In this document: positions 29,258-37,531 of the stretch, in pieces | Numbering within the stretch: position 1 is the stretch's first letter | Layout: each line of letters starts with the position of its first letter | Assembly (NCBI RefSeq): GCF_003074055.1 | Contig: NZ_CP029043.1 | Coordinates: 620,001 to 684,000, forward strand | From: Streptomyces nigra | GTDB lineage: Bacteria; Actinomycetota; Actinomycetes; Streptomycetales; Streptomycetaceae | Length of the DNA: 64,000 nucleotides | Reading direction: 5' to 3' | Notes under the pieces: generated by a model | What the model saw: the letters and a program-made list of their open reading frames with translations, nothing else | The model's database searches: none | Told to the model about the DNA's origin: nothing | Position numbers and translations under genes: made by a program

Positions 29258-29715
29258 GACGGCCTCCTCCTCAGGGCGCGGCGGGTGACCGCCGACGCGA
29301 GCCATACGGCGGTGAGCGCCGCGGCCAGGGTGGCGGCGAGATAGGCCAGCGCGGTGCGCGGGTGACCGTCGTCCACCAGGGTGCGGATGTCGACGGCGTA
29401 GGTGGAGAACGTGGTGAAGCCGCCGAGCACGCCCGTGCCGAAGAAGGGGCGGACCAGGCGGTGGGCGGCCCATCGCTCGGCGAGGAGCACCATGAACGCG
29501 CCGATCACGGCGCAGCCGACGACGTTGACCCAGAAGGTCGCCCAGGGGAACGCGCCGGGCGTGGCCGGCCAGCGCAGGGAGGCCGCGTAGCGGGCGGCGG
29601 CGCCGAGGGCCCCGCCGAGCGTGACGACCGCGACGACCGGCACCTGGGCCCGCCAGGCCGGCGGCCGGGTGGTCCGCGCGGGGGCGGGCGCGCGGTCGGT
29701 TCCCTGGGTGGTCAT
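29254..29715 (-). CDS. crcB: Fluoride ion channel CrcB/Fluc subunit
   Basis: 153 residues; GGAG precedes ATG 29715. A charged N-terminal extension of about 25 residues is followed by four membrane helices with [33 protein letters not shown] and [17 protein letters not shown]. It is the first gene of crcB-DUF190-crcB. A structure resembling a fluoride riboswitch lies 48-107 bp upstream on the transcribed strand. Confidence 0.93.
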   Translation of the reverse strand: MTTQGTDRAPAPARTTRPPAWRAQVPVVAVVTLGGALGAAARYAASLRWPATPGAFPWATFWVNVVGCAVIGAFMVLLAERWAAHRLVRPFFGTGVLGGFTTFSTYAVDIRTLVDDGHPRTALAYLAATLAAALTAVWLASAVTRRALRRRPS

Positions 29716-29762
29716 GGGTGTGTCTCCTACTCGCCTGGGCCCGACAGCGGGCCGCGCGGTTG

Positions 29763-29822
29763 CAAGTAGGGACCGTTGGCGGCGCAGCTGCCGCGGTTCG
29801 GGTACGGCGGGCCCCACCGCCG
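29763..29822 (-). promoter_or_regulatory. Candidate fluoride (crcB-motif) riboswitch
   Basis: On the minus strand the RNA begins GGCGGUGGGGCCCGCC (29821-29806), nearly the same as the first helix and loop of known fluoride aptamers (GGCGAUGAGGCCCGCC in Thermotoga). It continues with GAAC, a stem GCGGC/GCCGC, and ends GGUCCCUACUUG. The 5' GGGGCC pairs fully, with one G-U, to 3' GGUCCC as the closing helix should. The usual UGAUG is CAACG here. A GGCCCG/CGGGCC hairpin (29753-29738) between aptamer and RBS could be the expression platform. Genetic context (crcB operon) is the known target of this class. Confidence 0.65.
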
Positions 29823-29999
29823 CGCCGCGAGGTGCTCGCGGCCGGACACCAGGGTATCGACCCCCTGCCGCACACGCGCGGCCCGCCCCCGCCGCGCACG
29901 CCCGATCCGGCCCCGCTGCGGATGCCCGCCGAGTGGCCGCCGGTTACGGTCGGAGGGCCCGTCGAGCCGGTCCGCGCACGGGGAAGGAGAGTGGTCGGG

Positions 30000-30452
30000 A
30001 TGGCCCGCAACCGCCGTCTGATCCTCAGTTCACCGTCCGAGGTCTGGAGCCTGCTCGCCGACGGCAGCCGCTACGGGGAGTGGGTCACCGGGACCCAGCG
30101 GGTGCTCACCGTGGATCCGCACTGGCCGGACGTGGGCGCCCGGCTGCGGGTGCGCGTCGGGGTCGGCCCCGTGACGCTGGACGACGACGTCGTGGTGCGG
30201 ATCTGCGAGCCCGCGCGGCGGCTGGAACTGGAGGCGCGGGCCGAACCCTTCGGTGCGGCCCGGATCGCGATGCGGCTGATCCCCTGGGGCGAGCACACCC
30301 TCTTCGTCATCGACTGGCATCCGCTGCGGGGGCCCGGCACCCGGATGCACGGGCTGCCCGTGGACTACGTCGTGGCGATCCGCAACGGCATGATGCTGAC
30401 GAAGCTGGCCCGGATCGCGGTGCGCGAGCACCACGAGCCCGCCCACACGTGA
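30000..30452 (+). CDS. SRPBCC/START-fold family protein
   Basis: 150 residues; AAGGAGA precedes ATG 30000. The sequence opens with [23 protein letters not shown], a polyketide cyclase/dehydrase-like SRPBCC strand-helix, and continues with alternating strands consistent with the helix-grip fold. These proteins bind hydrophobic ligands. No function is predictable. It is convergent with the ArsR-type gene. Confidence 0.8.
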   Translation: MARNRRLILSSPSEVWSLLADGSRYGEWVTGTQRVLTVDPHWPDVGARLRVRVGVGPVTLDDDVVVRICEPARRLELEARAEPFGAARIAMRLIPWGEHTLFVIDWHPLRGPGTRMHGLPVDYVVAIRNGMMLTKLARIAVREHHEPAHT

Positions 30453-30461
30453 GGCGGCGGG

Positions 30462-30749
30462 CTACCAGCCCTTCTCGAACATGCGGGCCATCTCGGCGAT
30501 GCGCACCTCGTCCCGCCGGTAGTAGGTGCGCCGCCCGACCCGCAGGGTGCGCAGCAGGCCGAGCCCGGTGAGGAGCCCCAGGTGGGTCTCGGCGACCGCG
30601 CGGGGCACCCCGAGCCGCGCGGCGACGGCGGCGGCGGTGACCCCGTCCTCGCCGGCGTCGGCGGCCCGCCGCGCGGGGAAGTGCGCGACCGGATCCCTGA
30701 GCCATTCCAGGATGGCGAGGCGCGTCTCGTTGACGGGAGTCCTCAGCAT
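30462..30749 (-). CDS. Small winged-helix (ArsR-type) regulator
   Basis: 95 residues from ATG 30749, behind GAGGGGAACGACC. One winged-helix domain: VNETRLAILEWLRDPVAHF, then TAAAVAARLGVPRAVAETHLGLLTGLGLL and a basic wing LRVGRRTYYRRDE. The ArsR metal-binding ELCVC box is absent, so it is probably not a metal sensor. Confidence 0.8.
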   Translation of the reverse strand: MLRTPVNETRLAILEWLRDPVAHFPARRAADAGEDGVTAAAVAARLGVPRAVAETHLGLLTGLGLLRTLRVGRRTYYRRDEVRIAEMARMFEKGW

Positions 30750-30958
30750 GGTCGTTCCCCTCCGTCCGGCCGCGGCGTGGCGCGTGCTTCCACTGTCCCG
30801 CAGGACCCACCCCCGTGTCCGGGACTCACGGGTCGTTGTCCGGTACCGAACGTCCTTGTACGGAACGGCAGTTCGTGTCCGCACCACAGCCGGGCCGGAG
30901 GCTGGAGGGGTTCGGCGGGCGCCCGGGGACGGGGCTGTTCCAGCGGCCCCGCACCGGC

Positions 30959-30979
30959 ACTAGTTGCACGATCAACAAA
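30959..30979. promoter_or_regulatory. MarR-type operator
   Basis: GTTG-CACGAT-CAAC (30963-30976) is an inverted repeat 31 bp upstream of the MarR gene start, so autorepression is likely. The first 11 bases, ACTAGTTGCAC, are identical to 9583-9593 upstream of fadH. Confidence 0.6.
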
Positions 30980-31006
30980 TGCCCGCATCGGTGCTACCGT
31001 GCGGGT

Positions 31007-31396
31007 ATGGCAGCGAACACGGTCGAGGCGGGGCTCGAGGAACGGTGGCGGGACATCCTGTCCGTGCACGCCCGGACGATGTGCGAGATCGACCGCGTCC
31101 TGCATCCGCACGGGCTGGGCGCGAGTGACTTCGAGGTGCTCGACATCCTTGTCTCCTCGACCCCCGACGCGCAGGCGCCCTGCCGGGTCCAGAACCTCGT
31201 CGGCCGGGTCCATCTCAGCCAGAGCGCGCTGTCGCGGCTCATCGGGCGCCTGGAGAAGGACGGTCTCGTCGAGCGTTCCGTGTGTGCGGAGGACCGGCGC
31301 GGCGTGTACGTGACGCTGACCCCCAAGGGCCGTGCCCTGCACGCCGAGGTACTGCCGCTGCAGCGCGCCGCGCTGGCCCGGATGCTCGGCGCCTGA
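31007..31396 (+). CDS. MarR family transcriptional regulator
   Basis: 129 residues. Winged helix with LGASDFEVLDILVSS, VHLSQSALSRLIGRLEKDGLVERS (recognition helix) and the DRRGVYVTLTPKGRAL wing, which is diagnostic for MarR. Two cysteines (Cys26 near MCEID and one in SVCAED) could be redox-sensitive, but neither sits where OhrR has its sensing Cys for certain. There is almost no leader after the predicted operator, so the promoter probably overlaps it. Confidence 0.9.
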   Translation: MAANTVEAGLEERWRDILSVHARTMCEIDRVLHPHGLGASDFEVLDILVSSTPDAQAPCRVQNLVGRVHLSQSALSRLIGRLEKDGLVERSVCAEDRRGVYVTLTPKGRALHAEVLPLQRAALARMLGA

Positions 31397-31432
31397 CCCG
31401 GGGGCCGACGCCGGGCGTCCGGGCCGCCGCGC

Positions 31433-31834
31433 TCACGGACGCGCCAGCAGAGTGCGCACCCCTTCCGACGTGAGGGTCAGCGGGTGCTCGGACCCGGCGT
31501 CTATCGACAGGGCCAGCTCGTCCGAGGGCCACTGCGAGGCGAGCGCGCCCAGCGGCACCAGACGGTAGCGGGAGACGGTCGGCAGGAGCTCCGCCATCGC
31601 GGGCTCCGAGGTGAAGACGGGGACCACGGGCTCGGCGCCCGACCGTTCGATCACCGGGAGTGCCACGACGCCGGGGTCCGTGGCGTCGCCGTCGCCGGCG
31701 TCGTCGGGCACGGGCACGAGGACGTCGCTGCTCGCCAGCGTGTCCATCGCCGCCCGGTCCTCGGTGTTGTCGGCCAGCGCGTCCAGTGCTCGCCTGGCCG
31801 GTGTCGCGGAGTTGTCGTGCGCGGGTGTGTTCAT
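31433..31834 (-). CDS. SseB family protein
   Basis: 133 residues. The SseB-like core is DVLVPVPDD, VPVFTSEPAMAELLP and YRLVPLGALASQWPSDELALSID, followed by a C-terminal LTLTSEGVRTLLA. In actinobacteria SseB N-domain proteins occur as small stand-alone cytoplasmic proteins of unknown role. GGGGAT lies before the ATG. It is convergent with the MarR gene. Confidence 0.75.
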   Translation of the reverse strand: MNTPAHDNSATPARRALDALADNTEDRAAMDTLASSDVLVPVPDDAGDGDATDPGVVALPVIERSGAEPVVPVFTSEPAMAELLPTVSRYRLVPLGALASQWPSDELALSIDAGSEHPLTLTSEGVRTLLARP

Positions 31835-32044
31835 GGCGAAATCCCCAGATAGCGGCGGTCGTACACCCCGCCGAGGGCATGGTTGGTCCTCGGCGCGGTC
31901 ATGCCCGCCTACCCGATCCGGAGTGCGGCATTCCTACACGCGGGGTCCCGGGTGTGCGCACGGCGCTGAGGGCCGCGCCGAACGGTCGTAGCCTGAAGGC
32001 ACGGGACGAAGCGGGTCCGGTCCTCGCGGGTGCGGGAGGCGGGT

Positions 32045-33370
32045 ATGCGATACGACGACCGCCGGACTGCCGGGCGGCTCCTCGCCGGGGAGCTGGAGGA
32101 GCTGCGGGGCGGTGACGTGGTCGTCCTGGCCCTGCCGCGCGGCGGGGTGCCGGTGGCGGCCGAGGTCGCCCGGCACCTGGGCGCGCCCCTCGATGTGCTG
32201 GTGGTGCGCAAGCTGGGGGTGCCGGGTCAGCCGGAGTGGGCGTTCGGGGCGATCGGCGAGCACGGCGTGCGCGTCCTGAACCGGGACGTGATCGCCGCGG
32301 CCGGGGTCTCGTCCGCCGCGCTGGAGTCGGTCGAGGCGGCCGAGCGCGCCGAGCTGGAGCGGCGGGTGCGCGCCTACCGGCGACGGCGGGAGGCGGTGCC
32401 GGTGACCGGCCGTACGGCCGTGGTGGTGGACGACGGACTCGCCACCGGCGCGACCGCCGAGGCCGCCTGCCGGGTGGTACGGGGTCAGGGCGCGGCCCGG
32501 GTCGTCCTCGCGGTGCCGGTGGCGCCCGAGCACTCGGTGGCCCGGCTGCGGCAGGTGGCCGACGCCGTCGTGTGCCCGCGCACGCCCCGTGACTTCGGCG
32601 CGGTGGGCGCCTGGTACCGGGACTTCGACCAGGTCCCGGACGCGGAGGTGGTCTCCCTGCTGGCGCGGGCCACCGCCGCGGTCCCGCCGACCGGGAACAC
32701 GGCGGCGCCGGTGGAGCGGGAGGTGCGGATCCCGGCCGCGGGGTCGCAGCTCGGCGCGTGGCTGGCGGTGCCGGACGGGGCGCCCGTGGCGGTGGCCTTC
32801 GCGCACGGCAGCGGCAGCAGCCGGCACAGTCCGCGCAACCGGTATGTGGCGGCCGCGCTGCAGCGCGCGGGCCTGGCGACGCTGCTGCTCGACCTGCTCA
32901 CCGACGCCGAGGCGCACGACCGGCACAACGTGTTCGACATCCTGCTGCTGGCCCGGCGGCTGCACGCCGCGTCCGTGTGGCTGCGCACGCAGACCGGGCT
33001 GCCCGTCGCCTACTTCGGCGCCAGCACGGGGGCGGCGGCAGCGCTGGAGGCCGCCGCGCTGTCCGGCTCCGGCATCCGCTCGGTGGTCTCCCGAGGCGGC
33101 CGGCCCGACCTCGCGACACCCGCGGCCCTGACCCGGCTGCGCGCGCCGACGCTGCTCGTCGTCGGCAGCCGGGACACCCACGTCCTCAGTCTCAACCGGC
33201 TGGCGGCGGACCGGATGCACTGCGAGCACCGGATCGCCGTCGTTCCCGGCGCGACCCACCTGTTCGAGGAGCCCGGCGCCCTGCGCACGGTGGCGGAACT
33301 GGCCTGCGACTGGTTCACCGGCCATGTCGGACGGCCGGCCGCGGGGGCCTCGCCGAGCCGCTCGGCCTGA
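32045..33370 (+). CDS. Phosphoribosyltransferase - alpha/beta hydrolase fusion protein
   Basis: 441 residues; GGGAGG precedes ATG 32045 (an in-frame GTG lies at 32030). Residues 1-215 form a phosphoribosyltransferase with the PRPP loop VVVDDGLATGATAEAA (about 126-141) and the VVRKLGVPGQPEWAFGAIG pattern. Residues about 225-435 are a dienelactone-hydrolase-like alpha/beta hydrolase: nucleophile elbow FGASTGAAAA (Ser about 326), acid in VVGSRDTHV and His in PGATHLFEE. This is the architecture of mycobacterial Rv0571c. The two activities are probably linked, but the substrate is unknown. Confidence 0.88.
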   Translation: MRYDDRRTAGRLLAGELEELRGGDVVVLALPRGGVPVAAEVARHLGAPLDVLVVRKLGVPGQPEWAFGAIGEHGVRVLNRDVIAAAGVSSAALESVEAAERAELERRVRAYRRRREAVPVTGRTAVVVDDGLATGATAEAACRVVRGQGAARVVLAVPVAPEHSVARLRQVADAVVCPRTPRDFGAVGAWYRDFDQVPDAEVVSLLARATAAVPPTGNTAAPVEREVRIPAAGSQLGAWLAVPDGAPVAVAFAHGSGSSRHSPRNRYVAAALQRAGLATLLLDLLTDAEAHDRHNVFDILLLARRLHAASVWLRTQTGLPVAYFGASTGAAAALEAAALSGSGIRSVVSRGGRPDLATPAALTRLRAPTLLVVGSRDTHVLSLNRLAADRMHCEHRIAVVPGATHLFEEPGALRTVAELACDWFTGHVGRPAAGASPSRSA

Positions 33371-33486
33371 GAGGCGGCTGAATTCGGCCGCTCGGGGGCC
33401 GGGCCTCCGCCAACCTCCCGCACCGTGGAGATTGAGTGTTGAACTTATGTCTAGACTCTGGGTCCGGTATGGAGAAGGACCCCCAC

Positions 33487-34368
33487 GTGAGCGAACCCGA
33501 CCGCCTCGTCTGCCCTGCGTGCGGCGCCCCCAGGGCGTCCGACGGCACCCCCGCGTGCGACTGCGGCGACCGGGCCGCCGACGCCCGCAGCCAGGCCCGT
33601 ACGGCGGAGGTCGCGGCCGCGGAGGACTTCGATCCGGTGCGGATCCGCCCGTTCGTGGGCCTGGACGAGACGGACGGCACCGGAGCGGAAGCGCCACCAC
33701 CGGCCGACCGGACCGAGGAGACGACACCCCTCTCCCCCGCCACCGACGACGAGCCGCCCACTGCCGAGCCCGGGCCGAAGCGCCCCAGGCGCCGTCGCGC
33801 CCCGCTGATCGCCGGGGCCGGCGCCCTGCTGGCGGTGGCGGTGACGGGCGCCTCCTTCGGCGGCCTGTTCGGCTACGACAGCCCGGCCCGGGACGGCGCC
33901 GCCGACGACGGCCTGCGGGCCCCGCTGCCCGGCACCCCGGCCGAGACCGGCACCGGAGCAGGCACCACCCCCGGCCCGGTGTCCACGGCACCGTCGTCGC
34001 CGTCGGCCAACTCCCCCTCGGCGACCCGGTCGACCGGCGCATCCCCCACGGCGGCGCAGGCGTCCGGAACCGCGTCGGCGACACCGTCCGGTGCGGCCCC
34101 GACCAGTGGCCCGGAGCCCACGCCGACCGGACCGGCGGGCGAACCGCCGGTCCTCCGCCCGGGCGACGAGGGCCCCGAGGTAGTCGAACTACAGCTCCGG
34201 CTGCGCCGGACCGGCCTCTACGGCGGCGAGGCCGACGGTGTCTACGGCCGCTCCGTCGAGAACGCGGTCCGCGCCTACCAGCTGACCCGTGTCGTCCTCG
34301 ACGACGAGTCCGGCGTCTACGGGCAGCCGACCCGCGCGGCCCTGGAGTCCGAGACTCCCGAACCCTGA
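33487..34368 (+). CDS. Membrane protein with N-terminal zinc ribbon and C-terminal peptidoglycan-binding domain
   Basis: 293 residues from GTG 33487, with GGAGAAGGA at good spacing; ATG 33469 upstream has no RBS. CPACGAP and ACDCGD (four Cys within the first 25 residues) look like a short zinc ribbon facing the cytoplasm. A basic stretch (KRPRRRR) and one membrane helix (PLIAGAGALLAVAVTGASFGGLFGY) follow, then about 90 residues of Thr/Ser/Pro-rich spacer. The end is a PG_binding_1 domain (RPGDEGPEVVELQLRLRRTG to YGQPTRAAL). This suggests a link between cytoplasm and wall; no enzyme domain is present. Confidence 0.82.
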   Translation: MSEPDRLVCPACGAPRASDGTPACDCGDRAADARSQARTAEVAAAEDFDPVRIRPFVGLDETDGTGAEAPPPADRTEETTPLSPATDDEPPTAEPGPKRPRRRRAPLIAGAGALLAVAVTGASFGGLFGYDSPARDGAADDGLRAPLPGTPAETGTGAGTTPGPVSTAPSSPSANSPSATRSTGASPTAAQASGTASATPSGAAPTSGPEPTPTGPAGEPPVLRPGDEGPEVVELQLRLRRTGLYGGEADGVYGRSVENAVRAYQLTRVVLDDESGVYGQPTRAALESETPEP

Positions 34369-34372
34369 GGCG

Positions 34373-36262
34373 TCAGGCTGCGCACGCGCCCGCCGCGCAC
34401 TCCGTCAGCCAGGCGTCGAAGTCGGCGTCGTAACGGGTGCCGATCCCGGTGGCGTACACGGCGTGCCCGCCCGCGTAGTCACCCGCGCGGAACCGCTCCA
34501 GCATGCGGTGCACCTCGGCCGGGTGCCGTTCGAGCATGTAGCGGACCGCCAGATATCCCCAGGCGTAGGTGCGGGTGACGTCGCTGTTGGCGTACGTGTT
34601 CCCGAACAGCGTGCTCAGCCGGTAGGTGTGCCGGCCGGCCTCGGCGACCGCGTTCGTGTACGTGAGGCCCCGGTAGCCGTAGGAGACGTACTCGGCGAAG
34701 CCCTCGATCCACCAGACGTCCGGCACCGAGGTCTGCTGGGCGAAGTCGCCCTTCAGGTTGTCGCGGGCGTCCAGGTAGTGCGTGTACTCGTGGTTGAGGT
34801 TCCAGATGCGGGCGGCGTGCCCGGTGTCCTCGCTCTTGCGGTACATGACCGCGAAGGGCTCGTTCCCGGGGTCGTCGGGATCGCCGATGAGGGTCATGCC
34901 GCCGTTGTCGGTGCTGATGCCGAAGATCGCGCCGGCGTAGGTGCGGTAGTCCTCGCGCCCGGCGAAGACGTAGAGGTCGAGCGTGGACAGGTGCTGGCCC
35001 GGGATGGGGCCGGGGTCCCGGACGACGTCGTGGACGTAGGCGTCCTGGCCGAGCACGCTGGCGCACGCCGCGTCGAGGTCGGTCCGGCTCAGGGACTGGG
35101 CGCGGATCGTGCGGGTGGCGTCACAGCGGTGGGTGATCGGCAGGGCCGCGCGCAGCAGCCGGCCGCGCAGGTCGCAGATGCCGTAGTACGCGCAGTTGTC
35201 ACCGTCGTAGGTGTCGGCCTGGGTGGCGACGCTCACCCAGAGCCCGGCGGTGGGGCCGGTGATCCGGGCGGTGTCCAGCAGGTGCCGTATCCGGGGCCGG
35301 ACGGCGGTCCGCTGGCCGGGGTGCTCGACGTGCCGCGCCAGGTTCATCCCGGCGTTGGAGGTGAGGTAGCCGCGCTCGGTGCCCAGCAGGTCGAGATGGG
35401 CGAGGGCGAAGGTGTGCAGGGTGTACACGACGGACCGGTCGGCGGTGACCGCCCGGACGTAGTCGGGGTTCCAGTGGCCGCGCCAGAGCGGGGTGTGCAC
35501 GGCGTTGACGGCGGCGAGCATGCTGGGGATGCCGTCGTAGGAGTGGTCGTAGTCGTCCAGGACGCGCTGGTAGACGTCGAGGTAGCGGGCCTGCCGGTCG
35601 GCGCTGTCGGTGAGGATGACGACCTCGCTCAGCACGTCGCCGTTGGCCGCCGTGACATCGCGGGACCGCGGGCGTGCGAAGAAGGTGTCCAGGCCGCGGG
35701 TGGTGGCCCGGGTGAGGGCGGTGCCGTAGGGGCCGGTGGCGTCGGGGTGGTTGAACTGCACGTAGTAGCCGGCCCGCAGGAAGAGGACGAGCTGGCTGAT
35801 GCGGGCGCTGTTGTCGCCGCGGTACGTCCGCGCTACGCGCGTGAACGCGTCGGCGACCGTGACCATCTGGGACTCCCGGAAGACGGCGCGGGCGTCCGTG
35901 GCGCCGACCGCGAAGAGGCTGTTCACGCAGTCCGTGGTGGAGGCCTCGACGAAGGCGACGAGCGCCGCCCCGGTACGGCTGCCGAAGTCGGCGGGGGTGC
36001 AGGCGGCGGACGCGGCGGCCTTGCGGGCGGGGAGGTGGGCCGGGGTGAGGGGCGGCACCTGGGCCGGGCTGACCGGCCGTTCCCGGACGGCGGGACCGGA
36101 GGAGGTGCCGGTGGGGGGCGGGGCCGGTGTACTCGCGGGCGCGACGACAGGAGTGGGGTCGGGCCGCGCGGCCAGGGCGGGGACCGTCATCGTCGTGGTG
36201 AGGGCGACACCGGCGGCCAGTGCGGACGCCAGGCGTCCGGGCAGCACGAAGCGGTAGCGCAT
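34373..36262 (-). CDS. Secreted microbial collagenase (peptidase M9)
   Basis: 629 residues; GGAGGATC precedes ATG 36262. Signal peptide (LASALAAGVALTTTMTVPALA), a Pro/Thr-rich linker and the M9N collagenase activator domain (about 90-330), then the peptidase half with the zinc site HEYTH (about 489-493) and the third ligand Glu in IEGFAEYVSYGYRG. It has no PKD or collagen-binding tail after the catalytic domain, unlike Clostridium collagenases. It degrades native collagen or related proteins outside the cell. The stop is 5 bp from the stop of the convergent PG-binding protein gene, so the two genes almost touch. Confidence 0.92.
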   Translation of the reverse strand: MRYRFVLPGRLASALAAGVALTTTMTVPALAARPDPTPVVAPASTPAPPPTGTSSGPAVRERPVSPAQVPPLTPAHLPARKAAASAACTPADFGSRTGAALVAFVEASTTDCVNSLFAVGATDARAVFRESQMVTVADAFTRVARTYRGDNSARISQLVLFLRAGYYVQFNHPDATGPYGTALTRATTRGLDTFFARPRSRDVTAANGDVLSEVVILTDSADRQARYLDVYQRVLDDYDHSYDGIPSMLAAVNAVHTPLWRGHWNPDYVRAVTADRSVVYTLHTFALAHLDLLGTERGYLTSNAGMNLARHVEHPGQRTAVRPRIRHLLDTARITGPTAGLWVSVATQADTYDGDNCAYYGICDLRGRLLRAALPITHRCDATRTIRAQSLSRTDLDAACASVLGQDAYVHDVVRDPGPIPGQHLSTLDLYVFAGREDYRTYAGAIFGISTDNGGMTLIGDPDDPGNEPFAVMYRKSEDTGHAARIWNLNHEYTHYLDARDNLKGDFAQQTSVPDVWWIEGFAEYVSYGYRGLTYTNAVAEAGRHTYRLSTLFGNTYANSDVTRTYAWGYLAVRYMLERHPAEVHRMLERFRAGDYAGGHAVYATGIGTRYDADFDAWLTECAAGACAA

Positions 36263-36412
36263 CGGGGATCCTCCAGGGACGGATGCGCCTCGGGGTGGGG
36301 TGCTGAGGCGTGAGAGGACTGTCTCAACGCGGGTGCGGCCCAACAACGCCGTACGGCATAGCAGTTGGCGCCGGGCGGCCATAACGTCCCGGCGGTCCTG
36401 GGCCCGTCGCGG

Positions 36413-37372
36413 TTACGCCCCCGGCACTCCCCAGGTGCGGGCGGCCCAGGCCCTCAAGTGCGGTGACTGGGCGACGAGTTGGCGGTGCGCCTCGGCGGCG
36501 GACCGGAACAGCGCGTCGGCCAGCTCCTCGGTGACGGCCGCGCGCCGCCAGGCCAGGACGTACCGGCACCACAGCGGCGTCCCCTGCAGCGGCTTCACGA
36601 CCACCTGTGGGAGGGGCCGCATCGTCGGCTGCACGACCGCCACGCCCAGCCCGTCGGCGATCATGCCCTGCAGCTGCCGGTGGTCGCCGAGGAACTCGTG
36701 CGCGACGGCCGGCGTGAACCCGGCGGCCGTACAGGCCGCGTGGAACACCTCCGGCCAGCCCGCCCCGTCGTCCGGCGTCAGGAACCACTCCTCGCCCGCC
36801 AGGTCGGCGAGGGCGACCTGGGAGCGCTGGGCGAGCGGATGCCGGGCCGGCAGGGCCACGAAGGTGGGCTCGGTGACGATCCCGCGATGGGCGACCTCGT
36901 CGGAGTGCCGCAGCTCACGCCCCGGGTAGTCGGCGGCGAGGGCGGCGTCCACCGCGCCCTCCTCCAGCAGCTCGACGATCCGCGAGGACGCGTAGACGCT
37001 GTTCACCGCGAGGGAGACGTCGGGCATCCGGGCGCGCAGCCCGGACACCATGCCCGCCAGCATCGGCGAGTTGGTCGCGGCGACCTTCAGTGTGCGCCGG
37101 GCCCCCGCGCCACCGCCGGCGGGCCGCCGGCCGATCGCGTCCGCGCGGGCCAGCACGTCCCGGGCCGAGGCGACGACCTCGAAGCCGTACGGGGTCAGCT
37201 GCACCCCGGCCGGGCCGCGCTCGAAGACGGGCTCGCCGAAGTACCGCTCGATCCGGCGGAGCTGGGTGCTGACGGCGGGCTGGGAGTAGCCCAGCTCCGC
37301 CGCCGCCCGGCCGACGCTCCCCGCGTCCGCGATGGCGCACAGCACCCGCAGATGCCGCAGCTCCAGCTCCAC
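36413..37372 (-). CDS. LysR family transcriptional regulator
   Basis: 319 residues from GTG 37372, which has GGAGGG seven bases upstream and gives the usual MELRHL-type start (VELELRHLRVLCAIADAGSVGRAAAEL at the N-terminus). The helix-turn-helix is SVGRAAAELGYSQPAVSTQLRRIE. The C-terminal two-lobed effector domain runs from about 95 to 300. It is divergent from the GAPDH gene across 159 bp, so it may control that gene as LysR regulators often do. Confidence 0.9.
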   Translation of the reverse strand: MELELRHLRVLCAIADAGSVGRAAAELGYSQPAVSTQLRRIERYFGEPVFERGPAGVQLTPYGFEVVASARDVLARADAIGRRPAGGGAGARRTLKVAATNSPMLAGMVSGLRARMPDVSLAVNSVYASSRIVELLEEGAVDAALAADYPGRELRHSDEVAHRGIVTEPTFVALPARHPLAQRSQVALADLAGEEWFLTPDDGAGWPEVFHAACTAAGFTPAVAHEFLGDHRQLQGMIADGLGVAVVQPTMRPLPQVVVKPLQGTPLWCRYVLAWRRAAVTEELADALFRSAAEAHRQLVAQSPHLRAWAARTWGVPGA

Positions 37373-37531
37373 CCGTCCCACCCTCCTCGTCGGGCCGCCG
37401 CTCCGCCGCACTCCGGCGAAACAGGGCGATAGGGGACCATCTCATCATGTGCGGCCCCCCCCTTCGAACACCCGTCGAACCCTGCGGTTAGCATATGAGC
37501 GCCACCTAGCTCGAAAGATAGGCCCGCGCCC

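Noticed and set aside
33432..33457. TTGAGT/TAGACT as a housekeeping promoter for the peptidoglycan-binding protein gene
   Set aside because: Spacer of only 14 bp; no better -35 in the region.
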